NCBI RefSeq assembly: GCF_000613185.1
Contig: NZ_CCBB010000002.1
Span: 694,789-758,788 of the forward strand
DNA: 64,000 bases
Source of the DNA: Mycolicibacterium cosmeticum
Lineage (GTDB): Bacteria; Actinomycetota; Actinomycetes; Mycobacteriales; Mycobacteriaceae
Reading direction: 5' to 3'
Shown here: in pieces, positions 1 to 8,337 of the stretch
How the letters are laid out: each line of letters opens with the position of its first letter
How positions within the stretch are numbered: the stretch's first letter is position 1
Program-made: the position numbers and the translations under genes
The notes under the pieces: generated by a model
Seen by the model: the letters and a program-made list of their open reading frames with translations, nothing else
What the model was told of the DNA's origin: nothing
Database searches by the model: none

Positions 1-447
1 GAACGAGGCGTACGACACCCCGGCCGCCTTGGATGCTTCCGCATCGATCTGGGTGTCCAGGTTGAGGATCGGGATGCCCTTCTTGGCGACCGGCACCAGC
101 GGGGTGATGACGTTGGTGGCGTTGACCGGGACGACCCCGAAGCAGTTGAAGTCCTGGGCGGCCATCGTCGAGATCTTGGTGTTCTCACCCGCCGAGTCCG
201 TCTCGGAGCTGCCCGCCTGCACGGTGACCTCGACGCCCTGCTTCTTACCCTCGGCGATGGCACCGTCGCGCAGCGCCGCCCAGTACGGGTTGGTGAAGTC
301 CCGCGTGACGATCGCGATACGCGCGCCACTGCTCGAATTGCTTTCGCTCGGTGTGCGATTGCAACCGACAGTGCTGATCGCCAGGGCGCCGCACAGCACG
401 GCGGCCAGGGTGGCGCGACGCTGCGCCACACCGAAGGGATTGATCAT
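1..447 (-). CDS. Sugar ABC transporter substrate-binding lipoprotein (3' end beyond window)
   Basis: The first 149 residues of a periplasmic-binding-protein-like sugar receptor; the C-terminal part lies beyond the window edge. The N-terminus has a signal segment ending in a lipobox-like STVGC, so it should be a membrane-anchored lipoprotein. The body starts with ARIAIVTRDFTNPYW, typical of ribose/galactose-type (RbsB, peripla_BP_4) receptors, and continues with a GVEVTVQAG strand. The ATG at 447-445 follows a GAAAGGAAG ribosome site. It lies 70 bp after the LacI gene on the same strand, so regulator and importer are probably co-transcribed and respond to the same unknown sugar. The substrate cannot be read from this fragment. 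Confidence 0.85.
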   Translation of the reverse strand, partial: MINPFGVAQRRATLAAVLCGALAISTVGCNRTPSESNSSSGARIAIVTRDFTNPYWAALRDGAIAEGKKQGVEVTVQAGSSETDSAGENTKISTMAAQDFNCFGVVPVNATNVITPLVPVAKKGIPILNLDTQIDAEASKAAGVSYASF

Positions 448-517
448 CTTGCTTCCTTTCAACGTCGGGTCTCCCCGGTGGAGACCCGCTGCCGGGTGGG
501 GATTGTGTGCAGACGGG

Positions 518-1564
518 TCAGGCGGCTCGGCCGGTGGCGGCGGGACCACAGGAGCCGCGGTGCACCAGCTGGCACGCCGGCTGCGAGCCGAGCGCCGACT
601 CCCCCGCCAACAGCGCCAGCATCGCGTCGACGGCGGCGGACGCCAGCGCGACGATGGGTTGCGCGATGGCGGTCAACGGAGGATCGAAGAGGTCGAACCA
701 GGGGGCGTCGTCGAATCCGACGAGTGACACGTCCCGGGGAACCTGCAATCCCGCCGACCGCAACCCCTTGAGAGCGCCGACGGCCATCAGCCCGTCGGCG
801 GCGAAGATCGCGGTCGGCGGCTGCCGCCGGGCCAGCAGTTGAGCGGTCGCCGTCGCACCGCTGTCCTGCCGAAAGTCGCCTTCGGCCACGGTGATCGACC
901 GGCGCGGCACTCCCCTGCGCACCAGGGCGTCCACCAGGAGATCACGTCGTTCCTGGCCCACCTGCGTTTGCAGCGGAGGGGCGATGATCCCGATCCGCCG
1001 ATGACCGAGACCGGTGAGCAGTTCGGCGACCTCGTCGAGCGCTTCGCGCGCATCGCTGCGCACGATCGGTGACTGGGCCAGGTGTTTGGTCGCCGCGTCG
1101 CGGGAGGTCAATGCCACCGGCCGGTCCAGCAGCACGATCCGGGCGCGCGTGGCGCCGGCCTGGCGGAGGCCGGGGGTCATGGCGGCGGTGGGCACGACGA
1201 TCACGCCGTCGACCCGCCGTCCGGCGAGCAGGGCGGCCAGGTAGTCGTCCTGCCGGTCCGGGTCCTCGTCGCTGTTGCACAGCACCAGCGAGTACCGGTG
1301 GCGCGCCGCGGCACGCTGGATCTCACCGGCCAGATCGGCGAAGAACGGATTGGCGACATCGCTGACGATCAGCCCGATGCTGCGCGTGGAGTCGGTGCGC
1401 AACGCCTGCGCCCCGACATGCGGGCGGTAGCCCATCTCCTCGGCGATGCGGGTGACTCGTTCCCGGGTGGCGGCGGAGATACGGGTGCTGCCCGACAGCG
1501 CCAGCGACACGGTGGCCGCCGTGACGCCGGCCCGTGCGGCGACGTCCTGCATCCTGACCGCCAT
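518..1564 (-). CDS. LacI-family transcriptional regulator
   Basis: A 348-residue LacI/GalR repressor. The N-terminal helix-turn-helix reads MQDVAARAGVTAATVSLALS, followed by the hinge region and a periplasmic-binding-protein-like effector domain (RSIGLIVSDVANPFFADL to VGFDDAPWFDLFDPPLT). I chose the ATG at 1564 because AGGTGAGG lies five bases upstream; a GTG at 1570 would overlap that site. A 12-bp palindrome of LacI-operator type sits 16 bp upstream of the start, suggesting autoregulation. It precedes the sugar-binding lipoprotein gene on the same strand, so it probably controls that uptake operon. Ligand unknown. Confidence 0.93.
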   Translation of the reverse strand: MAVRMQDVAARAGVTAATVSLALSGSTRISAATRERVTRIAEEMGYRPHVGAQALRTDSTRSIGLIVSDVANPFFADLAGEIQRAAARHRYSLVLCNSDEDPDRQDDYLAALLAGRRVDGVIVVPTAAMTPGLRQAGATRARIVLLDRPVALTSRDAATKHLAQSPIVRSDAREALDEVAELLTGLGHRRIGIIAPPLQTQVGQERRDLLVDALVRRGVPRRSITVAEGDFRQDSGATATAQLLARRQPPTAIFAADGLMAVGALKGLRSAGLQVPRDVSLVGFDDAPWFDLFDPPLTAIAQPIVALASAAVDAMLALLAGESALGSQPACQLVHRGSCGPAATGRAA

Positions 1565-1579
1565 GTGCACCTCACCTGT

Positions 1580-1591
1580 TTAATCGATTAA
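1580..1591. promoter_or_regulatory. Candidate LacI operator palindrome
   Basis: TTAATCGATTAA is a perfect 12-bp palindrome with the central CG typical of LacI-family operators. It lies just upstream of the LacI gene, in the promoter zone. Binding by the adjacent regulator is inference from position and family. Confidence 0.65.
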
Positions 1592-1670
1592 GCACAGAGA
1601 GAGTGACACAGGTCTCACCTCGAGTCAATACGTCCAAGGCCGACGGTGCCCGTACCGGCATACTGGCCGG

Positions 1671-2485
1671 GTGTCGGTGAAACCTGGAATGTCAGCCGGA
1701 CTGTTGCCCGCCGACGGGGCGCGGTGGTCGCCGGTCACCACCGGGGAGTCCGGGGCCTCGGTGTTCCGCGACCCCGATGGGTCGCGCTACGCGAAGGTGG
1801 TTCCGCTCGAGCAAACCGCCGAGCTGGCCGACGAGCGCGACCGCATCGCCTGGCTCGGTGACGCCGGCATTCCCGTTGGCGCCGTGTTGGATTGGCACAG
1901 CACCGATGACGGCGCCTGCCTGGTGACTCGCGCGGTGGCGGGTGTAGCGGCCGACCAGCTCGACGCCGGCTCGCTCGGTGCGGTCTGGCCGGCGATCACG
2001 GATCTGGTGCGCCGGCTGCACGACACAGCACCACCAGCTGCCCCTTCGACCGAGGGTTGGCCGTGACGATGCCGCTCGCCCGGGCGACGGTGGCGCAGCA
2101 CCGGGTACAGACCGAGTTCCTCCCCGAGGATCTCCAGCACGTTCCGCCGGAAACGATCCTCGCCCGCCTGGAAGACGATCTGCCCCAACGTGTTCGACAA
2201 GAGGGCCGGGAGCGCGTCGTCTGCCACGGGGACCTGTGCCTGCCGAACATCCTCGTCGACCCCGAGACCGAGCGGGTCGCGGGTCTGATCGATCTGGGGC
2301 GCCTGGGGTGCGCGGATCCGTACGCGGATATCGCGCTGCTGCTCACCAACGCTCGCGAGACGTGGCCCGATGAGCGCACCGCCCGCCGAGCGGACCGGGA
2401 GTTCGCCGCCGGATACGGCATCGACCTGGACCCCGAACGGCTGCGCTTCTATCTCCATCTGGATCCGTTGACCTGGCCGGGCTGA
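1671..2485 (+). pseudogene. Streptomycin 3''-phosphotransferase-like gene, frameshifted
   Basis: Two adjacent reading frames together make one APH(3'')-type aminoglycoside kinase of about 265-271 residues. The first (from GTG 1671 or ATG 1689) carries the N-terminal lobe (WSPVTTGESGASVFRDPDG) and stops at 2066. The second supplies SCPFDRGLAVTMPLARATV, the catalytic loop HGDLCLPN, the magnesium-site segment GLIDLGRLG, and a C-terminus (FYLHLDPLTW) like that of APH(3'')-Ib/Ic streptomycin kinases. The frame changes near 2036, consistent with one missing base. As written the product would lack the catalytic lobe. It may be a real inactivation or a sequence error. Streptomycin as substrate is by family resemblance. 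Confidence 0.8.
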
Positions 2486-2510
2486 ACAATTGCCATGGGG
2501 TACAAGGTGA

Positions 2511-3446
2511 TTAATCGGCCGGTCGGGTGGGCGTGCGCGCGGCGAACGCGTCGGCACTGTCCAGGGTGAAGTCACCGTGGTCGCTGCCGAGACCTTGGGC
2601 CACCAGCGCGGCGACGGCGCTGCCCAGCCGCGCGGCCGCCAGCGGCGGCCGGCCCACACCGATGCCGTACAGGAATCCCGCCGAGAACGCGTCCCCACAG
2701 CCGGTGGTGTCGACGACGGCCACGTCGTGCGCGGGGATGCGCCGGCTGCCGTGTGCGTCGATCAGCAGCGCACCGTCGGCGCCGTCGGTGGCGGCGATCA
2801 TGCCGACACCGGCGTCCACGAGGATGCGACAGCCCTCGGCCAGGTCGGCGGCGCCGGTGAAGCCGATGACCTGCTCGGCATTGGGCAGCAGGTAGTCGCA
2901 GTGCGGCAGGGCCGCGGCGATTGCGTCGAGGCTGCCCAACTCCCCCGGCGCGATCAGGTCGATGGAGGTGGTGGCGCCGTTGCCCTTGGCGTGCGCCAGG
3001 ATTCGCGCGGCCGTGTCGGCGCCGATCAACTCCGGCCCGCCCAGGTGCAGGTGGTCGGCGCCGGCCACCGCGTCCCAGTCGACATCGTCGAGGGTGTAGC
3101 CGGGATTTGCCCCGAGCAGGTGCAGGCTCGGTCGCTCGCCGTTACGCCGGATCGGCAGCACCGACATCGAGGTGGGCAGATCGGGCTTGCGGACGACGAG
3201 GGTGGTGTCGATGCCGGCCCGCCCGAGCAGCGTCAGCAGCAGGTCGCCGGTGGCGTCGGTACCGATGGCCCCCGCGGTGCGCACGGTGGCGCCCAGCTTG
3301 GCCAGGGTGAGCGCGGTGCCGGCGGCGGTGCCGGCCGCCGCGACGCGGATGTCCTCGACGAGTGCGGTCTGCTGTCCGTCGGGGATGGCGTCGACGGGAC
3401 GCACCAGCACGTCGAGGATGTGGGCGCCCATCGTGATGACCTTCAT
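2511..3446 (-). CDS. PfkB-family carbohydrate kinase
   Basis: A 311-residue ribokinase-like sugar kinase. The PfkB C-terminal signature is clear: VVDTTGCGDAFSAGFLYGIG, with the catalytic base Asp in GCGDAF. The N-terminal half has the lid-type beta strands and a GAIGTDATGD motif. ATG codons exist at 3449 and 3446; AAGGAG is better spaced for 3446. The start overlaps the stop of the class II aldolase gene (ATGATGA), so the two are translationally coupled. A sugar kinase followed by an aldolase usually phosphorylates a ketose or polyol product and then cleaves it. The sugar cannot be assigned from sequence. Confidence 0.9.
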   Translation of the reverse strand: MKVITMGAHILDVLVRPVDAIPDGQQTALVEDIRVAAAGTAAGTALTLAKLGATVRTAGAIGTDATGDLLLTLLGRAGIDTTLVVRKPDLPTSMSVLPIRRNGERPSLHLLGANPGYTLDDVDWDAVAGADHLHLGGPELIGADTAARILAHAKGNGATTSIDLIAPGELGSLDAIAAALPHCDYLLPNAEQVIGFTGAADLAEGCRILVDAGVGMIAATDGADGALLIDAHGSRRIPAHDVAVVDTTGCGDAFSAGFLYGIGVGRPPLAAARLGSAVAALVAQGLGSDHGDFTLDSADAFAARTPTRPAD

Positions 3447-4117
3447 CATGGCTCCTTCGACAGCGACTGGGGCCGGCCGTAACGCAGTCGCAGGGCGGTG
3501 TCGATGACGGCGGATTGCTGGTCGGCGGACAGGATCCGCGGTGTGCCGAGCGCACGCGCGTCGAGATAGACCGCGCAGGCCCACTCCAGCAGCAACGTGT
3601 ATTCGACGGCCAGGTCGAGGGTCGGGCCGTGGGTGACCGCACCGTGGTTGGCCATCAGTGCGGCGCTTCGTCCGGCGAGGGCCGTCGAGACAGCATCGGC
3701 GAGCTCGCGGGTGCCGAACGGATGGAACGGCGCGACCTTGGTGGCGCCGCCGAGCGTCAGCTGCTGGTAGTGCAGCACCGGCAGTTCGTCGAGCACGCAG
3801 GCCACCGCGGTGCACTTCGGAGCATGGGTGTGCACCACCGCGCCGGTCTGCGGGTGGTGACGGTAAATGTCAAGGTGCAGTTGGAGTTCCGAGGTGGGCG
3901 CGAAATCTCCGCCGACCAGAGCGCCGTCGACGTCGACGACGACGATCTGCTCGAGGCCGATGTCGGCCAGCCGCGCGCCCGAGGCGGTGATCGCAATGTG
4001 GTCACCGGTTCGCACGCTGACATTGCCGGCGCTGCCGAGCACCAGACCGGATGCGGCCAGCTGATGGCACGCCGCCGCAATGTCCGCGCGTTCGGCTTCG
4101 AGGTGCGCGGTGGTCAC
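3446..4117 (-). CDS. Class II aldolase/adducin family protein (L-fuculose-phosphate aldolase-like)
   Basis: A 223-residue zinc-dependent aldolase of the FucA/AraD fold. Visible features: the phosphate-binding GSAGNVS segment near residue 29, TSELQLH with the catalytic Glu, the zinc-ligand pair HTHAPKC, and a third His in ANHGAVTHG. It probably cleaves a sugar phosphate to dihydroxyacetone phosphate and an aldehyde. It is the first gene of a two-gene operon with the PfkB kinase and is transcribed away from a TetR gene across a 57-bp region holding an operator-like palindrome. The class could also include epimerases or decarboxylases. Confidence 0.9.
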   Translation of the reverse strand: MTTAHLEAERADIAAACHQLAASGLVLGSAGNVSVRTGDHIAITASGARLADIGLEQIVVVDVDGALVGGDFAPTSELQLHLDIYRHHPQTGAVVHTHAPKCTAVACVLDELPVLHYQQLTLGGATKVAPFHPFGTRELADAVSTALAGRSAALMANHGAVTHGPTLDLAVEYTLLLEWACAVYLDARALGTPRILSADQQSAVIDTALRLRYGRPQSLSKEP

Positions 4118-4134
4118 ATCCGCAGCGTAGTACT

Positions 4135-4155
4135 AATGTGAAACAAATTCACATT
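4135..4155. promoter_or_regulatory. Inverted-repeat operator in aldolase/TetR divergent region
   Basis: Arms AATGTGAA (4135-4142) and TTCACATT (4148-4155) are perfect inverted repeats separated by ACAAA. The site lies between the divergent starts of the aldolase (4117) and the TetR regulator (4175), exactly where a TetR dimer would repress both. It is AT-rich against a GC-rich background. The binding protein is inferred from adjacency. Confidence 0.75.
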
Positions 4156-4174
4156 TATTTCGGCGAGGGCGGTT

Positions 4175-4813
4175 GTGGACGGTTTGCAGATTCCCGAGGC
4201 GGTGCTGCGACGGACTCCGCGCCAGGCCCGCAGCCGGGAACGGTTGGCGCAGGTATTGGCCACCGCGGATCGGCTGCTGGCCACGGAGGGACCCGGGGCG
4301 CTGACGACCACGCGGGTGGCCGCCGAGGCCGGGATGTCAGTGGGCGCGGTCTACCAGTATCTGCCCGACCGGGACGCGATCATCGAGGCGCTGGCGACGT
4401 CCTACCTCGCGCGTATCGAGGTGACCATGGCGTCTTTCCTCGGGGTCGCCGCCGAGCAGCGCTGGGCGGATCCGGTCGGCGCGCTGGTGGACGGGTTCGC
4501 CCAGGTGTATCGGTCCGAGCCGGGGTTCCGGGCGTTGTGGTTCGGCCGGCATCTCACCGAAGCCACCCGGTCCGCCGACCGGGAGCACAAGATGCGGATG
4601 GCAGCAATGCTCAGGGAGTTGGTGCTCGCCCAACACCTGCTGGCCGATGATGCCCGGCTCGACGACGCCTGCCGCGCCGGTCACCTGATCGCCGACACCC
4701 TGCTGCAGGAGGCGTTTCGGGCCGATCCCGATGGCGACGCCGCCTTGCTGCGTGAGGCCAAGACCGCGCTGCGTGGCTACCTCGCCGCGCTGACCGCCGA
4801 AGCGGACCGCTGA
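4175..4813 (+). CDS. TetR-family transcriptional regulator
   Basis: A 212-residue TetR repressor from a GTG start. The N-terminal DNA-binding domain (about residues 15-62) includes RERLAQVLATADRLL and the recognition helix MSVGAVYQYLPDRDAIIEAL. The rest is a variable helical ligand domain. It is divergent from the aldolase/PfkB operon and shares the palindrome centred at 4145, so it most likely represses that operon and itself in response to a sugar-derived ligand. The ligand is unknown. Confidence 0.93.
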   Translation: MDGLQIPEAVLRRTPRQARSRERLAQVLATADRLLATEGPGALTTTRVAAEAGMSVGAVYQYLPDRDAIIEALATSYLARIEVTMASFLGVAAEQRWADPVGALVDGFAQVYRSEPGFRALWFGRHLTEATRSADREHKMRMAAMLRELVLAQHLLADDARLDDACRAGHLIADTLLQEAFRADPDGDAALLREAKTALRGYLAALTAEADR

Positions 4814-5200
4814 TCAGGGATGCGTGAGCCCGGGCAAGCAGTTGATGAACAGGATGCACGGCGGCGGCGGGGGCGCCGGCGGCCCCGGCGGGTTGCCGTT
4901 GAGCATGACCGGTTTGGTCAGCGGGGCGGCGGGATCGAAATGAAAGGTGTGGCACACATTCATGTCCCAGCCGGGTATGGCGTTCATGCCCGAACCGGGG
5001 CACCACAGCTGACCGCATTCACCGTTGGCGTTGCAGTCGGGCAGCCCCTCCGGCGGCATACACGGTGGGACATTTGCGTTCGACGGTGAACACTGCGGGA
5101 TGGCGTAGGCCGGACTCGCGGCCAGCCCGACAGCCGCGGCGGTGAGACCTCCGGACAGCAGGGTCGCGGCCGCGGCCGCGGCGACAAACGCTCTACTCAT
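4814..5200 (-). CDS. Small secreted Pro/Cys-containing protein, unknown function
   Basis: A 128-residue protein with a typical Sec signal peptide (MSRAFVAAAAAATLL... AYA before IPQ). The mature part has eight cysteines, a CNANGECG segment and a proline run (PPGPPAPPPPP) near the C-terminus, so it is probably exported and disulfide-bonded. AAAGGG lies at suitable distance before ATG 5200. Its stop follows directly on the end of the convergent TetR gene. I recognise no named family; proteins of this style are common as mycobacterial secreted hypotheticals. Confidence 0.8.
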   Translation of the reverse strand: MSRAFVAAAAAATLLSGGLTAAAVGLAASPAYAIPQCSPSNANVPPCMPPEGLPDCNANGECGQLWCPGSGMNAIPGWDMNVCHTFHFDPAAPLTKPVMLNGNPPGPPAPPPPPCILFINCLPGLTHP

Positions 5201-5316
5201 GGGCGCCCTTTCGACGACGCCGCACCGCGGCGCTGGTTTATCGATCCCCGATACCGTGCGCCGGGTGGCTTGGCAGATTCTTGGTGGCGAAAGGGACCGT
5301 TGAGGACACCGCGCGG

Positions 5317-6396
5317 TCAGGCGCCGACGGCGGTCAACCATTCGCCGTAGAACAGCGCGATACCGAGGCCGCAGGCGATCGCGGTCACCAGCCAGAGCCG
5401 GATGGTCAGGGTGGTCTCCGGCCAGCCCATCAGCTCGAAGTGGTGGTGCAGCGGAGTCAAGCGAAAGACTCGACGGCCGGTGGTACGGAAGGCCGCGACC
5501 TGGATGACGACGGAGGTCACCTCCGCCACGAACAAGGCGCCCACGATGATGGCCAGGATCTCGGTGTGACTGGTCACCGACAGTCCGGCGATGATCCCGC
5601 CCAGCGCGAGCGAACCGGTGTCCCCCATGATGATCCTGGCCGGTGCGGCGTTCCACCACAGGAATCCGATGCAGGCGCCGGCGGTCGCCGCGGCGACGAC
5701 GGCCAAGTCGAGCGGGTCGCGGACGTGATAGCACCCCGCGGCAGCGGTGACCGCACACGCATTGCGGAACTGCCAGAAGGTGATCAGCACGTAGGCCGCG
5801 CTGACCATCGCCATCGCGCCGGCGGCCAGACCGTCCAATCCGTCGGTGAGGTTCACGGCGTTCGACCACGCCGTGACAACGAACACGCAAAAGAGCACGA
5901 AGGCGGCGGGCACCATTGTCAGCGCGGCTATCTCGCGGACGTGCGACAGCTGGGTGCTACCCGGGGTGAGGCCGTCGGGGTTGTGGAAGTGCAGCGCGAG
6001 CACACCGAACAGGACCCCCGCCGCGACCTGGCCCGCGGATTTGGCCCTCTTGTTCAAACCCAGATTGCGGCCGCGCCGCAATTTGATGTAGTCGTCGGTG
6101 AATCCGACCACGCCCAGCGCGGTGGCCAGCCCGAGGACCAGCAGTCCGGACGCCGACGGGCCCCCCATTCCGAATCCGAGTCCGATCAGGTTCGTGCTCA
6201 GGTAGCTCGCCCAGATCGCGGCGAGGATGGCCAGGCCACCCATCGTGGGTGTGCCGCGCTTGCGGCGGTGCGCCTGGGGCGCGTCGTCGCGGATCTCCTG
6301 ACCCAACCCCAAGCGGGCGAACACCCGGATCAGCACGGGCGTCAGCAACAGAGCGGCGGCCAGGGCGATGCCGGCGGCGACGAGGATCTGGGTCAT
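5317..6396 (-). CDS. mraY: Phospho-N-acetylmuramoyl-pentapeptide-transferase (MraY)
   Basis: A 359-residue polytopic membrane enzyme that transfers phospho-MurNAc-pentapeptide from UDP to undecaprenyl phosphate, making lipid I. All MraY landmarks are present: the KRGTPTMGG loop, the DDY of [28 protein letters not shown], and the cytosolic [15 protein letters not shown] loop. The C-terminus [11 protein letters not shown] resembles mycobacterial MraY. I chose ATG 6396; a GTG at 6402 is in frame. What is odd is the location: the neighbours are not murF, murD, ftsW, murG or other dcw genes, so this is either a second copy or a relocated gene. Confidence 0.95.
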   Translation of the reverse strand: MTQILVAAGIALAAALLLTPVLIRVFARLGLGQEIRDDAPQAHRRKRGTPTMGGLAILAAIWASYLSTNLIGLGFGMGGPSASGLLVLGLATALGVVGFTDDYIKLRRGRNLGLNKRAKSAGQVAAGVLFGVLALHFHNPDGLTPGSTQLSHVREIAALTMVPAAFVLFCVFVVTAWSNAVNLTDGLDGLAAGAMAMVSAAYVLITFWQFRNACAVTAAAGCYHVRDPLDLAVVAAATAGACIGFLWWNAAPARIIMGDTGSLALGGIIAGLSVTSHTEILAIIVGALFVAEVTSVVIQVAAFRTTGRRVFRLTPLHHHFELMGWPETTLTIRLWLVTAIACGLGIALFYGEWLTAVGA

Positions 6397-6411
6397 CGAC
6401 ACCCACCGCCG

Positions 6412-6621
6412 TCAGGCGACCGGTGCCATCGGCGGTTCCTCCGGCCCCGGCCAGACCACGGCCTGAGCGACCAGCACGCGACCATCGCCGAACGTCACCG
6501 CGGGGCCGCCGTGCAGCGCGTACCCCAGATCCAAGGCTTCGCTGACCCGAACACAGAACGCCGCATCATCCGGTCCTGTCAGCACCCGATACCGCGGTAA
6601 CCGATCGCTCATATCCGTCAT
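6412..6621 (-). CDS. DUF1737 domain protein
   Basis: A 69-residue protein matching the DUF1737 pattern: YRVLTGPDDAAFCVRVSEAL, then GYALHGGPAVTF and a closing VLVAQAVVWP strand. Function is unknown; such domains occur alone in actinobacteria. It lies 15 bp upstream of mraY on the same strand, so the two could be co-transcribed. Starts at 6621 and 6612 are both possible. Confidence 0.8.
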   Translation of the reverse strand: MTDMSDRLPRYRVLTGPDDAAFCVRVSEALDLGYALHGGPAVTFGDGRVLVAQAVVWPGPEEPPMAPVA

Positions 6622-6648
6622 CCTCGCACGGTGCCGCGCCGGGCCGGA

Positions 6649-7620
6649 TCACCCCGGTGCCAGGTCGCCATCGGTGAATCGTGAGATGGCCTGCCGGACA
6701 GCGGCTGCCATCGCCGGGCTTCCGGTGTGGCCCGAGTCGTCGATCACCGTCAGTTCCGCATCCGGCCATGCCCGGGCGAGCTCCCACGCGGACAGTAGTG
6801 GTGCGGACAGGTCCAGCCGACCGTGGATGAGCAGACCCGGGATCCCGGCAAGCCTGTCCGCCTCCCGGAGCAGCTGCCCGTCGTCGAGCCACCCGTGGTT
6901 GGCGAAATAGTGCGTGCAGATTCGCACGAAGGCGAGCTTCGCAGCGTCCGGTTTGGCGCTGTACTGCCCCGGGTTACCCCGCACCTCATGGGCGATGGCG
7001 GCGTCCTCCCAACGGCACCACGCGCGGGCCGCAGGTAATCGCACGTCCACGTCGGGATGCTCCATCAGTTGGCGGTAGCCCTCGACGAGGTTGCCGTCAC
7101 GCAAGTGCTCCGGGACGGCAGCGCGGAATCGTTCCCACTGCTCGGGCAGCAGCCGCCGCAGCCCGTGGTACAGCCAGTCGATGTCATCGGCGCGCGTCAA
7201 GGTGACCCCTACGGCGATGATGCCCGCCACGCGGTCCGGATACCGCTGCGCGTAGGCCAGCATCAGCGTGCAGGCCCATGAACCACCGTAGAGCAGCCAC
7301 CGCTGCACCCCGAGGTGCTGTCGTAGCTTCTCCATGTCGGCGAGCAGGTGCTCGGTGGTGTTGACGCTCATGTCGGTGGCCGGATCCGCGGCACTCGGCA
7401 GGCTGTCACCGCACCCGCGCTGGTCGAATGAGACGACCTGGAAAACGTTGTGGTCGAATGCCTTCGGCGCGTTACGTGAGCGGCCACCACCCGGGCCGCC
7501 GTGCACGATCAACACGGTGCGTCCACCCGGACACCCGGCGGCTTCCCAGAAGATACAATTGCCGTCGCCGACGTCGAGCAGACCGCCGCGGCGCCGGACG
7601 TCCCGTTCCCCATCCCCCAC
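6649..7620 (-). CDS. Proline iminopeptidase-like alpha/beta hydrolase
   Basis: A 323-residue serine hydrolase of the prolyl iminopeptidase (Pip, peptidase S33) type. Signatures: the oxyanion loop HGGPGGG near residue 40, SFDQRGCGDS near 65, the nucleophile elbow GGSWACTL with Ser114, and a C-terminal GHTGSP histidine. The family usually reads GGSWG; the Gly-to-Ala change beside the nucleophile is slightly unusual. It should release N-terminal proline from peptides in the cytoplasm, although amide or ester substrates are possible. The start is GTG 7620. Confidence 0.88.
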   Translation of the reverse strand: MGDGERDVRRRGGLLDVGDGNCIFWEAAGCPGGRTVLIVHGGPGGGRSRNAPKAFDHNVFQVVSFDQRGCGDSLPSAADPATDMSVNTTEHLLADMEKLRQHLGVQRWLLYGGSWACTLMLAYAQRYPDRVAGIIAVGVTLTRADDIDWLYHGLRRLLPEQWERFRAAVPEHLRDGNLVEGYRQLMEHPDVDVRLPAARAWCRWEDAAIAHEVRGNPGQYSAKPDAAKLAFVRICTHYFANHGWLDDGQLLREADRLAGIPGLLIHGRLDLSAPLLSAWELARAWPDAELTVIDDSGHTGSPAMAAAVRQAISRFTDGDLAPG

Positions 7621-7711
7621 GTGTCACACGGTAGTCGACGAACGGGCCTGGGCCCCATCGGCATCGAGCGTGGCGCCCGTGGGCTTGCGGGCGTCGGGCA
7701 CAATGTCCACC

Positions 7712-8332
7712 ATGCCGACGCGCAGCCCTGCAGCCACGTGGAAAGCCCTCAAGGCGGGCAACGAGCGGTTCGTGCAGGGCAGGCCGGCACATCCCGGCCA
7801 AAGCAGCGCGGACCGGGCGCGGCTGACCCACACGCAGAAGCCCCAGGTGGTGCTGTTCGGTTGCGCCGACAGCCGGGTGGCCGCCGAGATCATCTTCGAC
7901 CAGGGACTCGGCGACATGTTCGTGGTGCGCACCGCCGGCCACGTCATCGACGCGGCGGTGCTGGGCTCCATCGAGTACGCCCTCACGGTCCTGGATGTGC
8001 CGCTGATCGTGGTTCTCGGGCACGACAATTGCGGTGCCGTCAGGGCGGCGCTGTCGGCGATCGAGGACGGCGTGATGCCGGGCGGCTACGTCCGCGAGAT
8101 CATCGACCGGGTGACGCCCTCCATCCTGCCCGCGTATCACTCCGGGCTGACACAGGCCGACGCGCTCGGTGCCCGTCATGTCGTGGAAACCGCGACACAG
8201 CTACGCATCCGCTCCGTCGTGGTCGCCCAGCGAATCCTGGCAGGGACGGTCGCCGTGGCCGCCGCGACGTACCACTTGGCCGACGGCCGACTGGTGTTGC
8301 GGGCGCACCTCGGCGATATCGGTGAACCGTGA
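7712..8332 (+). CDS. canB: Beta-class carbonic anhydrase, CanB type
   Basis: A 206-residue zinc enzyme interconverting CO2 and bicarbonate. Cys51 and the Asp53-Arg55 dyad sit in GCADSR; His104 and Cys107 complete the zinc site in VLGHDNCGAV. The sequence closely follows what I know of M. tuberculosis CanB (Rv3588c), including FDQGLGDMFVVRTAGHV, and that alignment favours the ATG at 7712 over the in-frame ATG at 7703. It is divergent from the iminopeptidase gene, and the next gene converges on it. Confidence 0.95.
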   Translation: MPTRSPAATWKALKAGNERFVQGRPAHPGQSSADRARLTHTQKPQVVLFGCADSRVAAEIIFDQGLGDMFVVRTAGHVIDAAVLGSIEYALTVLDVPLIVVLGHDNCGAVRAALSAIEDGVMPGGYVREIIDRVTPSILPAYHSGLTQADALGARHVVETATQLRIRSVVVAQRILAGTVAVAAATYHLADGRLVLRAHLGDIGEP

Positions 8333-8337
8333 TCGCC

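Noticed and set aside
518..842. Long open frames on the plus strand over the LacI gene
   Set aside because: They are Arg/Pro-rich shadows in other frames of a clear LacI gene.
2036..2066. Programmed -1 frameshift as explanation of the split kinase
   Set aside because: No slippery heptamer or downstream structure is evident; a plain indel is simpler.
2577..3482. A 301-codon plus-strand frame over the PfkB gene
   Set aside because: No recognisable domain; the opposite strand has a complete PfkB kinase.
5281..6600. A 439-codon plus-strand frame over mraY
   Set aside because: It is a shadow of MraY, rich in Gln/Arg/His as expected for antisense of GC-rich DNA.
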